A DNA stretch of 64,000 nt, from contig CAZTTC010000001.1 in the NCBI GenBank assembly GCA_964616015.1, positions 1 through 64,000 on the forward strand, read 5' to 3'. The stretch comes from Methylibium sp964616015 (GTDB lineage: Bacteria > Pseudomonadota > Gammaproteobacteria > Burkholderiales > Burkholderiaceae_C). The position numbers were made by a program, and so were the translations under genes. Below, in pieces: positions 33,751 to 42,181 of this stretch (position 1 is the first letter of the stretch; every line of letters starts with the position of its first letter). The notes beneath the pieces are model-generated. The model did no database searches, had not been told where the DNA came from, and saw nothing but the letters and a program-made list of their open reading frames with translations.

Positions 33751-34289
33751 GCGTGCCTCCCTTCGTGTTCGCAGCCGTGGGCGCAGGCGGTGGGCGTGGC
33801 CATCGCGTCGTCGGCCCAGGCCACGAACCGGCCGGACGGGTCGGGCTGGCCGGCGGCGTCGTGGATGGCGGCGCGGATCGCGTTGTAGGTGCCGCAGCGG
33901 CAGATCTGCGTGCCCATCGCCGCGTCGATGTCGGCATCGCTGGGCTTGGGGCGGCGCTTCAGCAGCGCCGCGGCGCTCATCAGCATGCCGCTCTGGCAGT
34001 AGCCGCACTGGGGGACGTCCAGCTTCACCCAGCTCTTCTGCAGCGCATGGTCGCCGCGGGCGGAGAGCCCCTCGATCGTCGTCACCGGCTGGCTGCCCAC
34101 GGCGGACAGCGGCACCGAGCAGGAGCGCACCGGCTGGCCCGCCAGATGCACGGTGCAGGCACCGCACTGCGCGATGCCGCAGCCGTACTTCGTGCCGGTG
34201 AGTTGCAGGTGATCACGCAACACCCACAGCAGCGGCGTGTCGGGCGTGGCCTGGACCTCGCGGCTCTTGCCGTTGACCTTGATCTTCAC
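33747..34289 (-). CDS. 2Fe-2S subunit of the same molybdenum hydroxylase
   Basis: A protein of 180 residues starting from GTG 34289, which has GAGGAG five to ten bases upstream; the open frame extends further but without a ribosome-binding site. The plant-ferredoxin-type cluster ligands are Cys37, Cys42, Cys45 and Cys57 (YGCGIAQCGACTVHL, then RSCSVP). The second helical cluster domain has QCGYCQSGM and QICRCGTYNAIR. A histidine- and cysteine-containing tail (ACAHGCEHEGRHA) is unusual. It carries electrons from the Mo centre; in this two-subunit type no FAD subunit is needed and a cytochrome c takes over. Confidence 0.9.
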   Translation of the reverse strand: MKIKVNGKSREVQATPDTPLLWVLRDHLQLTGTKYGCGIAQCGACTVHLAGQPVRSCSVPLSAVGSQPVTTIEGLSARGDHALQKSWVKLDVPQCGYCQSGMLMSAAALLKRRPKPSDADIDAAMGTQICRCGTYNAIRAAIHDAAGQPDPSGRFVAWADDAMATPTACAHGCEHEGRHA

Positions 34290-34319
34290 GGGGCTCTCCT
34301 CTTCGTTGCGAGCGCGCGC

Positions 34320-34349
34320 AGCATATGGACAGGCACGCTCGGACGGCAA
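34320..34349 (-). promoter_or_regulatory. Predicted promoter of the molybdenum/PQQ operon
   Basis: On the minus strand TTGCCG (34349-34344) is followed after 18 bp by TATGCT (34325-34320), about 30 bp before the GTG at 34289. Both hexamers are moderate matches to the sigma-70 consensus. Confidence 0.4.
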
Positions 34350-34482
34350 TCAGAACTTCATCAAGCAGGCCTACGCCTGCCGCGAAGTCCGGAGGAACAC
34401 CTAGAGCCCGCAGCACGCCAAGCGTGCAGCCGCCTGGCAGCGCGGCCGCGCCGCGCCCGCCATCGCCGCGAACCGCCGTGAT

Positions 34483-35637
34483 TCAGCGCGTCGTGGCCGC
34501 GGAGGTCGCCGGCCAGGGCTCCGCACCGCCTGGCAAGGCCGCGTGCTCGTCGATCCCGGGCACGGGCCGATAGGACTGGTCGTCCCACTCCGTGACGTAG
34601 GGGTTGGCGGGAACCTGGACGACCCGCCCGCGGACGTTCATGTCCTTCGTGCGCAGCTGCGGGTGCTCGATCAGTTCGTGCACGGAGTTGATCGCGCCGT
34701 AGGCGGTCTGCGCCTGCGTCAGCCGATCGACAGCTTGCGCGTAGCTCAGCGTCGAGAAGATGTCCTGCACCAGCGCCTCGAGGACGTCGCGGTGCTCGGT
34801 GCGCCGGGGGTTGTCCGCGAAGCGCTCGTCGACCGCGATGTCCGGCCGCAGCAGGACCGTCTCGCAGAAGCTCGTCCACTCGCGCTCGTTCTGGATGGCC
34901 AGCACCAGCTCGCGACCGTCCGCGCAGGTGAAGGCGCCGTAGGGCGCGATGCTCGGATGCCGGAGGCCGACGCGCTCCGGCGCCCCCGCGCCGTAGCGCG
35001 CCTGCAGGTAGGGCACCGCCATCAGTTCGGCAGCGGAATCGAACAGCGACACCTTGACGGCGCTGCCCTGGCCGCTGCGCACGCGCTGCAGCAGGGCTTG
35101 CTGGATGCCCATCAGCGCGTTCATGCCCGCGGCGATGTCGCAGATCGACACGCCGATGCGGCCCCAGGGACCCGGCGCGCCGCTGACCGCGACCAGGCCG
35201 CTCTCCGCCTGCACCAGCAGGTCGTAGGCCTTCAGGCCGTGCAAGGGGCCGGACTCGCCGTAGCCGGTGATGTCGCAGGTGATGAGACGCGGATGCCGCT
35301 CGCGCAGGCTGGCGGCGCCGAAGCCCAGCCGCGCGGCGGCGCCCGGCGCGAGGTTCTGGATGAACACGTCGGCCTCGGCAATCAGCGCCGCGAGCCTGCC
35401 CTGGTCGGCGGGGTTCTTAAGGTCCAGCGCGAGCGACTCCTTGCCGCGGTTGATCCACACGAAGTAGGAGGACTCGCCGTTGACCGCCTTGTCGTAGCCG
35501 CGCGCGAAGTCGCCCTCGGGCCTTTCGATCTTGATGACCCGGGCCCCCGCGTCGGCGAGCCGGCTCGAGCAATAGGGCGCCGCGACCGCCTGCTCGAGGG
35601 CGACGACGACGATGCCGTCCAGCGGTTTGGTTCGCAT
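34483..35637 (-). CDS. CaiB/BaiF-family (class III) CoA-transferase
   Basis: A protein of 384 residues. Family landmarks are MRTKPLDGIVVVALEQAVAAPYCSSRLADAGARVIKIERPEGDFARGYD, then NRGKESLALDLKNP. The covalent-intermediate aspartate is Asp167 in VSICDIAAGMNALMGI. These enzymes move CoA between carboxylic acids, usually from succinyl-CoA or a related donor. It is the last gene of the minus-strand cluster with the SDR and the Liv transporter, which suggests activation of an imported acid. The substrate is not deducible. Confidence 0.88.
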   Translation of the reverse strand: MRTKPLDGIVVVALEQAVAAPYCSSRLADAGARVIKIERPEGDFARGYDKAVNGESSYFVWINRGKESLALDLKNPADQGRLAALIAEADVFIQNLAPGAAARLGFGAASLRERHPRLITCDITGYGESGPLHGLKAYDLLVQAESGLVAVSGAPGPWGRIGVSICDIAAGMNALMGIQQALLQRVRSGQGSAVKVSLFDSAAELMAVPYLQARYGAGAPERVGLRHPSIAPYGAFTCADGRELVLAIQNEREWTSFCETVLLRPDIAVDERFADNPRRTEHRDVLEALVQDIFSTLSYAQAVDRLTQAQTAYGAINSVHELIEHPQLRTKDMNVRGRVVQVPANPYVTEWDDQSYRPVPGIDEHAALPGGAEPWPATSAATTR

Positions 35638-35684
35638 GGGTGGCGATGGACCTGTGGGCGGTGGAGCGACCCGGACCGCCCCGC

Positions 35685-36437
35685 TCAGACGGTGCGGCCG
35701 CCGTCCACCGGGAACTCGACGCCGCTGATGAACTCGGCCGCATCGCTGGACAGGTAGAGCGCGGCGGACGCCACGTCGGAGGCGCGGCAGAGCCGGCCGA
35801 GCGGGATGGTCGCGAGGAAGCGCGCGCGGTTGGCCGGCGTGTCGGGCATGCCCATGAACTTCTCGAGCAGGCCCGTCTCGCCCATCACCGGGCAGATGGC
35901 GTTGACACGGATGCCGTCGGGGCCCAGCTCGACCGCCATCGACTTGGACAGCAGATTGACCGCGCCCTTGCTGCCGTTGTACCAGGTGAGGCCCGGCCGC
36001 GGGCGGATGCCGGCGGTCGATCCGACGTTGAGGATGACGCCCTGCTTGCGCTGGCGCATCAGCGGCACGACGGCATGCGCCATGTGGAAGATGGACTTCA
36101 CGTTGACCGCGAACACGCGGTCGAAGGTCCGCTCATCCACGTTGAGCATCGGCTGGTTGTCGTGCGTCGTCCCGGCGTTGTTGACGACGATGTCGGGCAC
36201 GCCGTAGCGCGCCACGCAGGCCGCGACGAGGCCCTCGACGTCGGCGCGGACCGACACGTCGCAGCGGACGAAGTGCGTCGCGTCGCCGAGCTCGCCTGCG
36301 AGCGCCACGCCCTTGGCGCTGTCCAGGTCGGCGATGACGACACGCGCGCCCTCGGCGGCGAACAGGCGCAAGATGCCTTCGCCGAACCCCGCGGCGCCGC
36401 CGGTCACGATGGCGATCTTGCCTTCGAGCTGTTTCAT
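35685..36437 (-). CDS. Short-chain dehydrogenase/reductase
   Basis: A protein of 250 residues, classical SDR. The cofactor motif is VTGGAAGFGEGI (11-22, TGxxxGxG), with an acidic IADLD that favours NAD(H), then NNAG, the active-site Ser in LNVGSTAG and the YxxxK pair in TWYNGSKGAV. The end GVEFPVDGGRTV is typical. Start ATG 36437 gives the canonical N-terminus. It lies 47 bp upstream of the CoA-transferase gene and 41 bp after livF, all on the same strand. Likely oxidises a hydroxy intermediate of the imported compound. Confidence 0.88.
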   Translation of the reverse strand: MKQLEGKIAIVTGGAAGFGEGILRLFAAEGARVVIADLDSAKGVALAGELGDATHFVRCDVSVRADVEGLVAACVARYGVPDIVVNNAGTTHDNQPMLNVDERTFDRVFAVNVKSIFHMAHAVVPLMRQRKQGVILNVGSTAGIRPRPGLTWYNGSKGAVNLLSKSMAVELGPDGIRVNAICPVMGETGLLEKFMGMPDTPANRARFLATIPLGRLCRASDVASAALYLSSDAAEFISGVEFPVDGGRTV

Positions 36438-36478
36438 GGTTCTTTCCTCGGAATGAATGGGGGATGCAGGAGGCCGGC

Positions 36479-37198
36479 TCAGCCGGGCACGCCGACAGGG
36501 GCAGCGCCCTCGAAGGCGCGTGCGGACTCGGGCGGGGCCTCGACCTTCAACTCGCCGCGCTCCAGGCACAGGGTGATGCACTGCACGCGGTCGAGCAGCG
36601 CGCGGTTCGACTCGGTGATCACCATGCACAGCTCGGGGCGCAGGCTGACCATGCGGCTCAGCGCCTCGGCGTACTGGCGCGCCAGCGCGGGCGCCAGGCC
36701 CTGGAAGGGTTCGTCGACCAGCAGCAGCCGCGTGCCGACCATCAGCGCCCGGGCGAGTGCGGCCATCTTGCCCTGGCCGCCCGAGAGCGCGGCGGCCGAT
36801 CGCGGCAGCATCTCGCGCATCTGCGGCACGACCTCGACGGCCAGCTCGACCCGGCGGTCGATCTCGCCCGTCTTCAGGCCGATGGCCTCGCAGGGCAGGC
36901 GCAGGTTGTCGAGGACGGTCATCGTCGGGAACAGCACGCGATCCTCGGGTGCATAGCCCACGCCCAGCGCGGCGCGGCGGTGCGGCGGCTCGGCCAGCAG
37001 GTCCTGTTCGGCCAGCGCAATGGCGCCGCCGCGCAAGGGCGTGAAGCCCATCAGCGTGCGCAGCAGCGTGGTCTTGCCCGCGCCGTTGCGGCCAACGACC
37101 GCGTAGGTGCTGCCGGACGACAGCTCCACCGTCACGTCGCGCAGCACCGGCAGGCCCGCAATGTCGACCGAGACGTTCTTCAGGGTGAGCATGTGCAT
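36479..37198 (-). CDS. livF: Branched-chain-type ABC transporter ATPase (LivF)
   Basis: A protein of 239 residues. Walker A GRNGAGKTT (36-44), signature LSGGQGKMAALARAL, Walker B LLLVDEPFQGLAP, and the LivF-specific VGYAPEDRVLFPTMTVLDNL. One of two ATPases of the HAAT family importer encoded by this cluster. Two ATGs six bases apart (37198, 37192) are both possible; the upstream one is given. Five bases separate it from the livG stop. Confidence 0.9.
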   Translation of the reverse strand: MHMLTLKNVSVDIAGLPVLRDVTVELSSGSTYAVVGRNGAGKTTLLRTLMGFTPLRGGAIALAEQDLLAEPPHRRAALGVGYAPEDRVLFPTMTVLDNLRLPCEAIGLKTGEIDRRVELAVEVVPQMREMLPRSAAALSGGQGKMAALARALMVGTRLLLVDEPFQGLAPALARQYAEALSRMVSLRPELCMVITESNRALLDRVQCITLCLERGELKVEAPPESARAFEGAAPVGVPG

Positions 37199-37203
37199 GG
37201 CCT

Positions 37204-37944
37204 TCAATGCCCGAGCACGACGCTGCGGACTTCGGCGTCGTTCATCACGACATCCGGCGGGCCGTCGGCGGCGATGCGCCCGGAGATCCACGCCGCCACG
37301 CGCGTGGCGTACTGCGTGACGATATCGACATCGTGCTCGACGAACACCGCGGTGACGCTGCGCTCCGACAGCGCCTGCATGATGGTCGCCATCAGCGCAT
37401 GCTTCTCGTCGGCGGCGACGCCGCTGGTGGGCTCGTCCATGATCAGCAGCTTGGGGCGCAGCACCAGCGCCATGGCGATGTCGAGCAGCTTGCGATGCCC
37501 CTCGGGCAGGCTGCCGCAGCGGTCGTCGGCGCGCGCAGCCAGACCCACCACCGCCAGCACATGGTCGATCTCCGCGGCATCGACGCACTGCGCCATCGGC
37601 CGCAGCAGGCTCATGCGCCGCTGGCGCGACGCGACCGCGAGCTGCACGCTCTCGCGCACGCTGTGATCCAGAAAGAGCTGCGGCAACTGGAACGAGCGGC
37701 CGATGCCGCGCCGCACGATCTGGCGCGGGTGCAGGCCGGTGATCTCGGCGCCGTCGAAGTGGACCTGCCCTGCGCTCGGCTTGATGTAGCCGGTGACCAT
37801 GTTGATGAAGGTCGTCTTGCCGGCGCCGTTGGCGCCGATCACGGCCAGGCGCTCGCCGGACTGCAGGTCGAAGTCGATGCCGTCGGCGGCGACCACGCCG
37901 CCGAATTTCAGCGTGAGGCCACGGGTCTGGAGCAGCGAAGTCAT
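37204..37944 (-). CDS. livG: Branched-chain-type ABC transporter ATPase (LivG)
   Basis: A protein of 246 residues. Walker A GANGAGKTT (37-45), LivG-type GIGRSFQLPQLFLDHSVRESV, and Walker B LLIMDEPTSGV. The ABC signature is degenerate: SLPEGHRKLLDIAMAL stands where LSGGQ is usual, a substitution also met in some HAAT ATPases. It pairs with LivF under the LivH/LivM permease. It is separated from livM by 1 bp. Confidence 0.9.
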   Translation of the reverse strand: MTSLLQTRGLTLKFGGVVAADGIDFDLQSGERLAVIGANGAGKTTFINMVTGYIKPSAGQVHFDGAEITGLHPRQIVRRGIGRSFQLPQLFLDHSVRESVQLAVASRQRRMSLLRPMAQCVDAAEIDHVLAVVGLAARADDRCGSLPEGHRKLLDIAMALVLRPKLLIMDEPTSGVAADEKHALMATIMQALSERSVTAVFVEHDVDIVTQYATRVAAWISGRIAADGPPDVVMNDAEVRSVVLGH

Positions 37945-37945
37945 G

Positions 37946-38881
37946 TCAGCCTGCGGTGCGTCGATCGAGGCGCACCAGCCAGGCCACGAGGCCGGCCGGT
38001 GCCAGGAAGATCAGCACCAGCAGCACCGTGCCGATGACCAGTTGCCAGGCGCCGGTCAGCGCGGCGGCGGCAAAGAGCTTCAGGAACTCGAAGGCGATCG
38101 CGCCGAGGAAGGCGCCCACCGGCTGCAGCGTGCCGCCCAGCACCGCGATGAAGACGTACTCGCCGGAGCGCACCCAGTAGCCCATCTCCGGCGTCACCAG
38201 GCCCTGGATCAGCGCGAACATGCCGCCGGAGAAGCCGCACAGCACGGCCGATGCGATGTAGCCGCGGTAGAACACGGCGCGCGCGGAGATGCCGAGGTAT
38301 TCGAGCCGGACCTCGTTGGTCTTCAAGGCCGCCAAGGCCTGCCCGGTGGGCGAGGCATAGAAGCGCCGCAGCAGGTGGCAGGTGACGACGACGAGCACCG
38401 CGCTCAGCGCCAGCAGCCAGGTCTCGTAGGCCGCGCGCTCCAGCACCTGGCCGAGAAAGGGCGGCCGCTCCAGGCGCAGGCCGTCGGTGCCGCCCGTGAA
38501 GTTGTAGAACTTGCCGAGCACCGCGAACAGCACCATCGACAGCGCGAGGTTCAGCATGCCGAAGAAGATGCCGCGGTAGCGCATCATGAACAGGCCGACC
38601 ACGGCGCCGGCCATCAGCCCGGCCACGGCGCCCGAGGCCAGCAGCAGCAGGCCGTCGGTCTGCGGCCAGGTGCGGCTGATCGCGACCGCCGCGTAGCCGG
38701 CCAGGCAGGTGAAGCCGGCGTGGCCGAAGGACACCTGGCCGGCGCGGATCAGGATGGACACGCCCAGTGCCGCGAAGCCATAGGACAGGCCGATCACCAG
38801 CGGCGTCTTGAGCCAGGGGAAGAGCAGGCCGACGACCAGCGTCAGCACCGCGATCGCCCAGGGAGCGAGCCGGATCAGCAT
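37946..38881 (-). CDS. livM: Branched-chain-type ABC transporter permease (LivM)
   Basis: A protein of 311 residues with about ten membrane segments. LivM landmarks are AGQVSFGHAGFTCLAGYAAV (near 47-66), GTDGLRLERPPF, and the cytoplasmic coupling helix LKTNEVRLEYLGISARAVFYRGYIASAVLCGFSGGMFAL. The ATG at 38881 shares one base with the livH stop. A charged tail (RLDRRTAG) ends the protein. Confidence 0.9.
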   Translation of the reverse strand: MLIRLAPWAIAVLTLVVGLLFPWLKTPLVIGLSYGFAALGVSILIRAGQVSFGHAGFTCLAGYAAVAISRTWPQTDGLLLLASGAVAGLMAGAVVGLFMMRYRGIFFGMLNLALSMVLFAVLGKFYNFTGGTDGLRLERPPFLGQVLERAAYETWLLALSAVLVVVTCHLLRRFYASPTGQALAALKTNEVRLEYLGISARAVFYRGYIASAVLCGFSGGMFALIQGLVTPEMGYWVRSGEYVFIAVLGGTLQPVGAFLGAIAFEFLKLFAAAALTGAWQLVIGTVLLVLIFLAPAGLVAWLVRLDRRTAG

Positions 38882-39783
38882 CAGACCCTCCGCGTCTCGG
38901 CGACCGCGAACAGGCCCTGCGGGCGCCACAGCAGCACCGCCAGCATGATCAGGTAGGGCACGAGCACGTCCACCTCGGGCATCAGGTAGACGGCGAAGGC
39001 CTTGCCCATGCCGATCAGCAGCGCCGCGACCGCCGTGCCGGTGATCTGGCCGAGGCCGGCGACCGCCACCACCGCGAACGACAGCACCATCATGTCGCCG
39101 CCGATGCCGGGCACGAGCGAGGTCGTGGGCGAGGCCAGCGCGCCGCCGAGCGTGCCCATCACGGCCCCGAGGCAAAAGGTCAGCAGGCCGACGCGCCGGG
39201 CGTTGATGCCCAGCGCCGAGGCGACCTCGCGATGGTGGGTGACGGCCATGATCTGGCGTCCGAAGCGGGTGCGGGCCAGCGACCAGCGCAAGGCCAGGAA
39301 GACGCCGACCGCCGCCGCCGGCAGCAGGAAGAGCTGGTAGGCCGTGTAGGTGACGCTGCCGACCTTGACCGTGCCCATCGCATCGACGGCGTGCGTCACC
39401 GACACCGGGCTGGCGCCCCAGATCAGGCGCTGCAGGTCCTCCATGATCATGAACACCGCGAAGGTGGCCAGCAACTGCATCACCGGGTCGATGCTGAGGA
39501 TGCGCCGCACCAGCCCGATCTCGATGATCGCGCCGAGCAGCACGCCCATCAGCAACGCGCCGAGCAGCAGCGCCAGCAGCGACAGCGGCACCGACTCGCC
39601 GCTCGCGATCAGCGCGCTCAGCTTGGCCGCGGCGTAGCCGCCGAAGGCGTAGAAGCTGCCGTGGGCCACGTTGAGGATGCGCAGCACGCCGAAGATCAGC
39701 GTCAGCCCCAGCGCCACCAGGAACAGCAGCGCGGCCTGGGTCGTGCCGTCCAGCAGGGCCAGTACGAACAGCGTGGCGTTCAT
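38881..39783 (-). CDS. livH: Branched-chain-type ABC transporter permease (LivH)
   Basis: A protein of 300 residues with about eight membrane segments. LivH landmarks are ALGLTLIFGVLRILNVAHGSFYAFGGYAAAKL (near 24-55), ALGINARRVGLLTFCLGAVMGTLGGAL (coupling helix and following TM), and the final VPYLIMLAVLLWRPQGLF. First permease of the cluster, 25 bp after the binding-protein gene. Confidence 0.9.
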   Translation of the reverse strand: MNATLFVLALLDGTTQAALLFLVALGLTLIFGVLRILNVAHGSFYAFGGYAAAKLSALIASGESVPLSLLALLLGALLMGVLLGAIIEIGLVRRILSIDPVMQLLATFAVFMIMEDLQRLIWGASPVSVTHAVDAMGTVKVGSVTYTAYQLFLLPAAAVGVFLALRWSLARTRFGRQIMAVTHHREVASALGINARRVGLLTFCLGAVMGTLGGALASPTTSLVPGIGGDMMVLSFAVVAVAGLGQITGTAVAALLIGMGKAFAVYLMPEVDVLVPYLIMLAVLLWRPQGLFAVAETRRV

Positions 39784-39808
39784 CGTGGTCGCTGGCCGAC
39801 GCGTGCGG

Positions 39809-41101
39809 TCAGAAGGACTTGATGCGCGGATCCTTCAGCAGGTCCGGCTTCAGCGTCTTGACCCACTCGGGCGACTTGGCGCCGACCGGGTTCTGCACCA
39901 TCTCGCCCGGGTAGATGGTCAGGCCCTGGATCACCGGGAAGGGGTAGGCCGCGGTCAGCTTGGTCACGCCGAGCATCTGGTCCTCCAGGCCCTGGCCGTC
40001 CTCGCGCATCTGCACCGGGCGCGTCAGGGCCTTGAACTTGAGCGTGCGCATCGCGTCGGCCACTTGCTCGGTGCTGGGCCACTTGCCGCCGTTGGCCTTG
40101 AGGGCGGCGGTGTGGGCGTCGGCCACGGCCTGGATCGCGGCAGCCGCGTGGTAGGCCGAGTAGATCGGGTACTGGCCGGTCTTGGCGCGGTACTTCTCGA
40201 CGAAGGCCTTGTGCTTGGGATCGTCCTTCAGCTCCGGATGCAGGAAATAGTGGTCGCCGCGCATGCCGACGATCACGCCGTCGGGCAGCGCCTTGCCGAC
40301 GCGCTCGAGCGAGCTCTCGGCCAGCGGCAGCACCCAGGTCGAGGTGCGGATCAGCCCGCGCTGCGCGGCCTGGCGGATCAGCGTGTCGAGCTCGCCGCCC
40401 CAGGAGGTGCTGAGGATCACGTCGGGCGACAGCGCCTGCAGGCGGCTGATCTCGGAGCTGAAGTCGGTCGAGCCGAACTTCGGGAACAGCTCGGCCAGCA
40501 CCTGCACGTCGGGCTTGAGCGCGCGCAAGGTGTTGATGAAGATCTCCCAGGAGTCGCGACCCCAGGCGTAGTCCTGGTTGACGACCGCGATGGTCTTGAA
40601 GTCGGGCTTGGTGCGCAGCAGGTGCAGCACCGTCGAGACCATCTCGGAGGTCGCATTCGCCGGGGTCCGGACCACGTACTTGTAGCGGCGGTTCTCCAGC
40701 ACCTTCTCGGTACCGCAGTCCCACATGACGTTGAGCACCTTCAGGTCTTCGGCCACCGGCGCCAGCGCATTGCAGTTGCCGCTGGAGATGGACGCGAGCA
40801 TCACCTTGACGCCCTCCTCCTGCACCACACGGCGGTACTCGGACAGCAGCTTGTCGCCGCCGATGCCCTCGTCGATGATGATCGGCCTGAGCTTCACGCC
40901 GGCCACGCCGCCGGCGGCGTTGATCTCGTCGGCCGCGATCTCGGCCGCGGCCTTGCCCGGGATGCCGAACACCGCCGCCGGTCCCGACAGGAAGGTCGTC
41001 ATGCCGAACTTGAGTTCGGCCGGCTTGTCCTGGGCCAGGGCGAGTGCGGCGGTCAGCGCCAGGCCGAGTCCCAGCGCGGCAGCGCGGAGCAATGGGTTCA
41101 T
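39809..41101 (-). CDS. Branched-chain-type ABC transporter substrate-binding protein
   Basis: A protein of 430 residues with a signal peptide (LGLGLALTAALALAQ, cleavage near 24). The type I periplasmic binding fold starts LKFGMTTFLSGPAAVFGIPGKAAAEIAADEINAAGGVAG. Its length exceeds E. coli LivJ/K (about 365), as in HAAT proteins for aromatic or organic acids rather than amino acids. It heads the minus-strand cluster livK-H-M-G-F-SDR-CaiB, so expression probably starts in the 41102-41329 gap shared with the divergent CitE-like gene. Confidence 0.9.
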   Translation of the reverse strand: MNPLLRAAALGLGLALTAALALAQDKPAELKFGMTTFLSGPAAVFGIPGKAAAEIAADEINAAGGVAGVKLRPIIIDEGIGGDKLLSEYRRVVQEEGVKVMLASISSGNCNALAPVAEDLKVLNVMWDCGTEKVLENRRYKYVVRTPANATSEMVSTVLHLLRTKPDFKTIAVVNQDYAWGRDSWEIFINTLRALKPDVQVLAELFPKFGSTDFSSEISRLQALSPDVILSTSWGGELDTLIRQAAQRGLIRTSTWVLPLAESSLERVGKALPDGVIVGMRGDHYFLHPELKDDPKHKAFVEKYRAKTGQYPIYSAYHAAAAIQAVADAHTAALKANGGKWPSTEQVADAMRTLKFKALTRPVQMREDGQGLEDQMLGVTKLTAAYPFPVIQGLTIYPGEMVQNPVGAKSPEWVKTLKPDLLKDPRIKSF

Positions 41102-41329
41102 GCGATGTCTCCTGTCGTTGATGAAGGCCGGGCCGGCGCACGCGGTCGCCCTGCAGGTGCAGCCTGGGCGGCATTGTTGAAAGGCAGCCGTCGGCCGTCC
41201 ATCGGAATCTGGGCAAGCCGGTCTTGTCGAAATTCAAGCTTCGGGTAAGCCCCGAGACTGCCGGTTCGAAGGCCCTCCTCGCCTTTCTCGAATACCTGCC
41301 GAGACGCATCGCGTGGGACGATCTCGCGC

Positions 41330-42181
41330 ATGACGCACGCCTTGCCCAGTGCCTGGTCCGCGGCCCGGACCTACCTCTTCGTTCCCGGCGATCGGCCGGA
41401 GCGCTACGACAAGGCCTGGGACAGCGCGGCCGACGCCGTGATCCTCGACCTGGAGGACGCGGTCGCGCCCGAGCGCAAGGACGAGGCGCGCCGCTCGGTG
41501 GCGGCCTGGCTGCGACCCGAGCGCCCCGTCTGGCTGCGCTGCAACGCCGCAGACACGCCGTGGTTCGAGGCCGACCTCGCACTGGCCTCGATCCCCGGCC
41601 TGGCCGGGATCGTGCTGCCGAAGGCCGAGGCCGTGTCACCGGCGCTGCGCGAGCGGCTGCAGCAGCACCGGCTGGGCCTGATCCCGCTGGTCGAGACCGC
41701 CCGGGGCATGGCGCAGGCCGAAGAACTCGCCGCCCTGCCCGAGGTCGTCCGCCTGGCCTTCGGTGCGCTGGACTTCCAGGTCGACCTGCAGATCGAGGGC
41801 GAGGACGACGCCTTGCTGTACTTCAGGTCGCGGCTGGTGCTGGCGTCGCGGCTGGCGGGCAAGCTGTCGCCGATCGACGGCATCACGCCGTCCATCGGCG
41901 ACGAGTCGGCGCTGCGCCACGACACCGAGCGGGCGCGCCGGCTGGGCATGGGCGCGCGCCTGTGCATCCACCCGAGCCAGATTGCGCCCATCCACGAGCT
42001 GCTGGCGCCGACCGAGGCGGCGCGGCAGTGGGCCGCCCGCGTGCTGGCGGCCATGGAAGCATCGGCCGGGGCGGCCGTCGCGGTCGATGGAAAGATGATC
42101 GATCGCCCGGTGCTGCTGCGCGCCACCGCCATCGCGTGGGCGCCGACGGCGCAGCAGCGGCTGCGAGGAGGGGCGCGCTAG
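41330..42181 (+). CDS. HpcH/HpaI-family lyase (CitE-like beta subunit)
   Basis: A protein of 283 residues. CitE/malyl-CoA-lyase landmarks: RTYLFVPGDRPERYDKAWDSAADAVILDLEDAVAP (13-47, with metal-site residues in LEDAV), the substrate arginine in WLRCNAAD, GIVLPKAE, then IPLVETARGM and FGALDFQVDLQIEG. CIHPSQI near 205 is the conserved C-terminal helix start. It is a stand-alone C-C lyase or thioesterase acting on a CoA ester. It is divergent from the Liv/CaiB cluster and therefore probably the cleavage step of the same pathway (inference). Its TAG overlaps the LysR stop in a shared CTAG. Confidence 0.86.
   Translation: MTHALPSAWSAARTYLFVPGDRPERYDKAWDSAADAVILDLEDAVAPERKDEARRSVAAWLRPERPVWLRCNAADTPWFEADLALASIPGLAGIVLPKAEAVSPALRERLQQHRLGLIPLVETARGMAQAEELAALPEVVRLAFGALDFQVDLQIEGEDDALLYFRSRLVLASRLAGKLSPIDGITPSIGDESALRHDTERARRLGMGARLCIHPSQIAPIHELLAPTEAARQWAARVLAAMEASAGAAVAVDGKMIDRPVLLRATAIAWAPTAQQRLRGGAR

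Noticed and set aside
34365..34380. GCAGGC-CTAC-GCCTGC hairpin after the CoA-transferase gene as a terminator
   Set aside because: A 6-bp stem with no T-run on either strand. It overlaps the predicted promoter region of the next operon and is not convincing.
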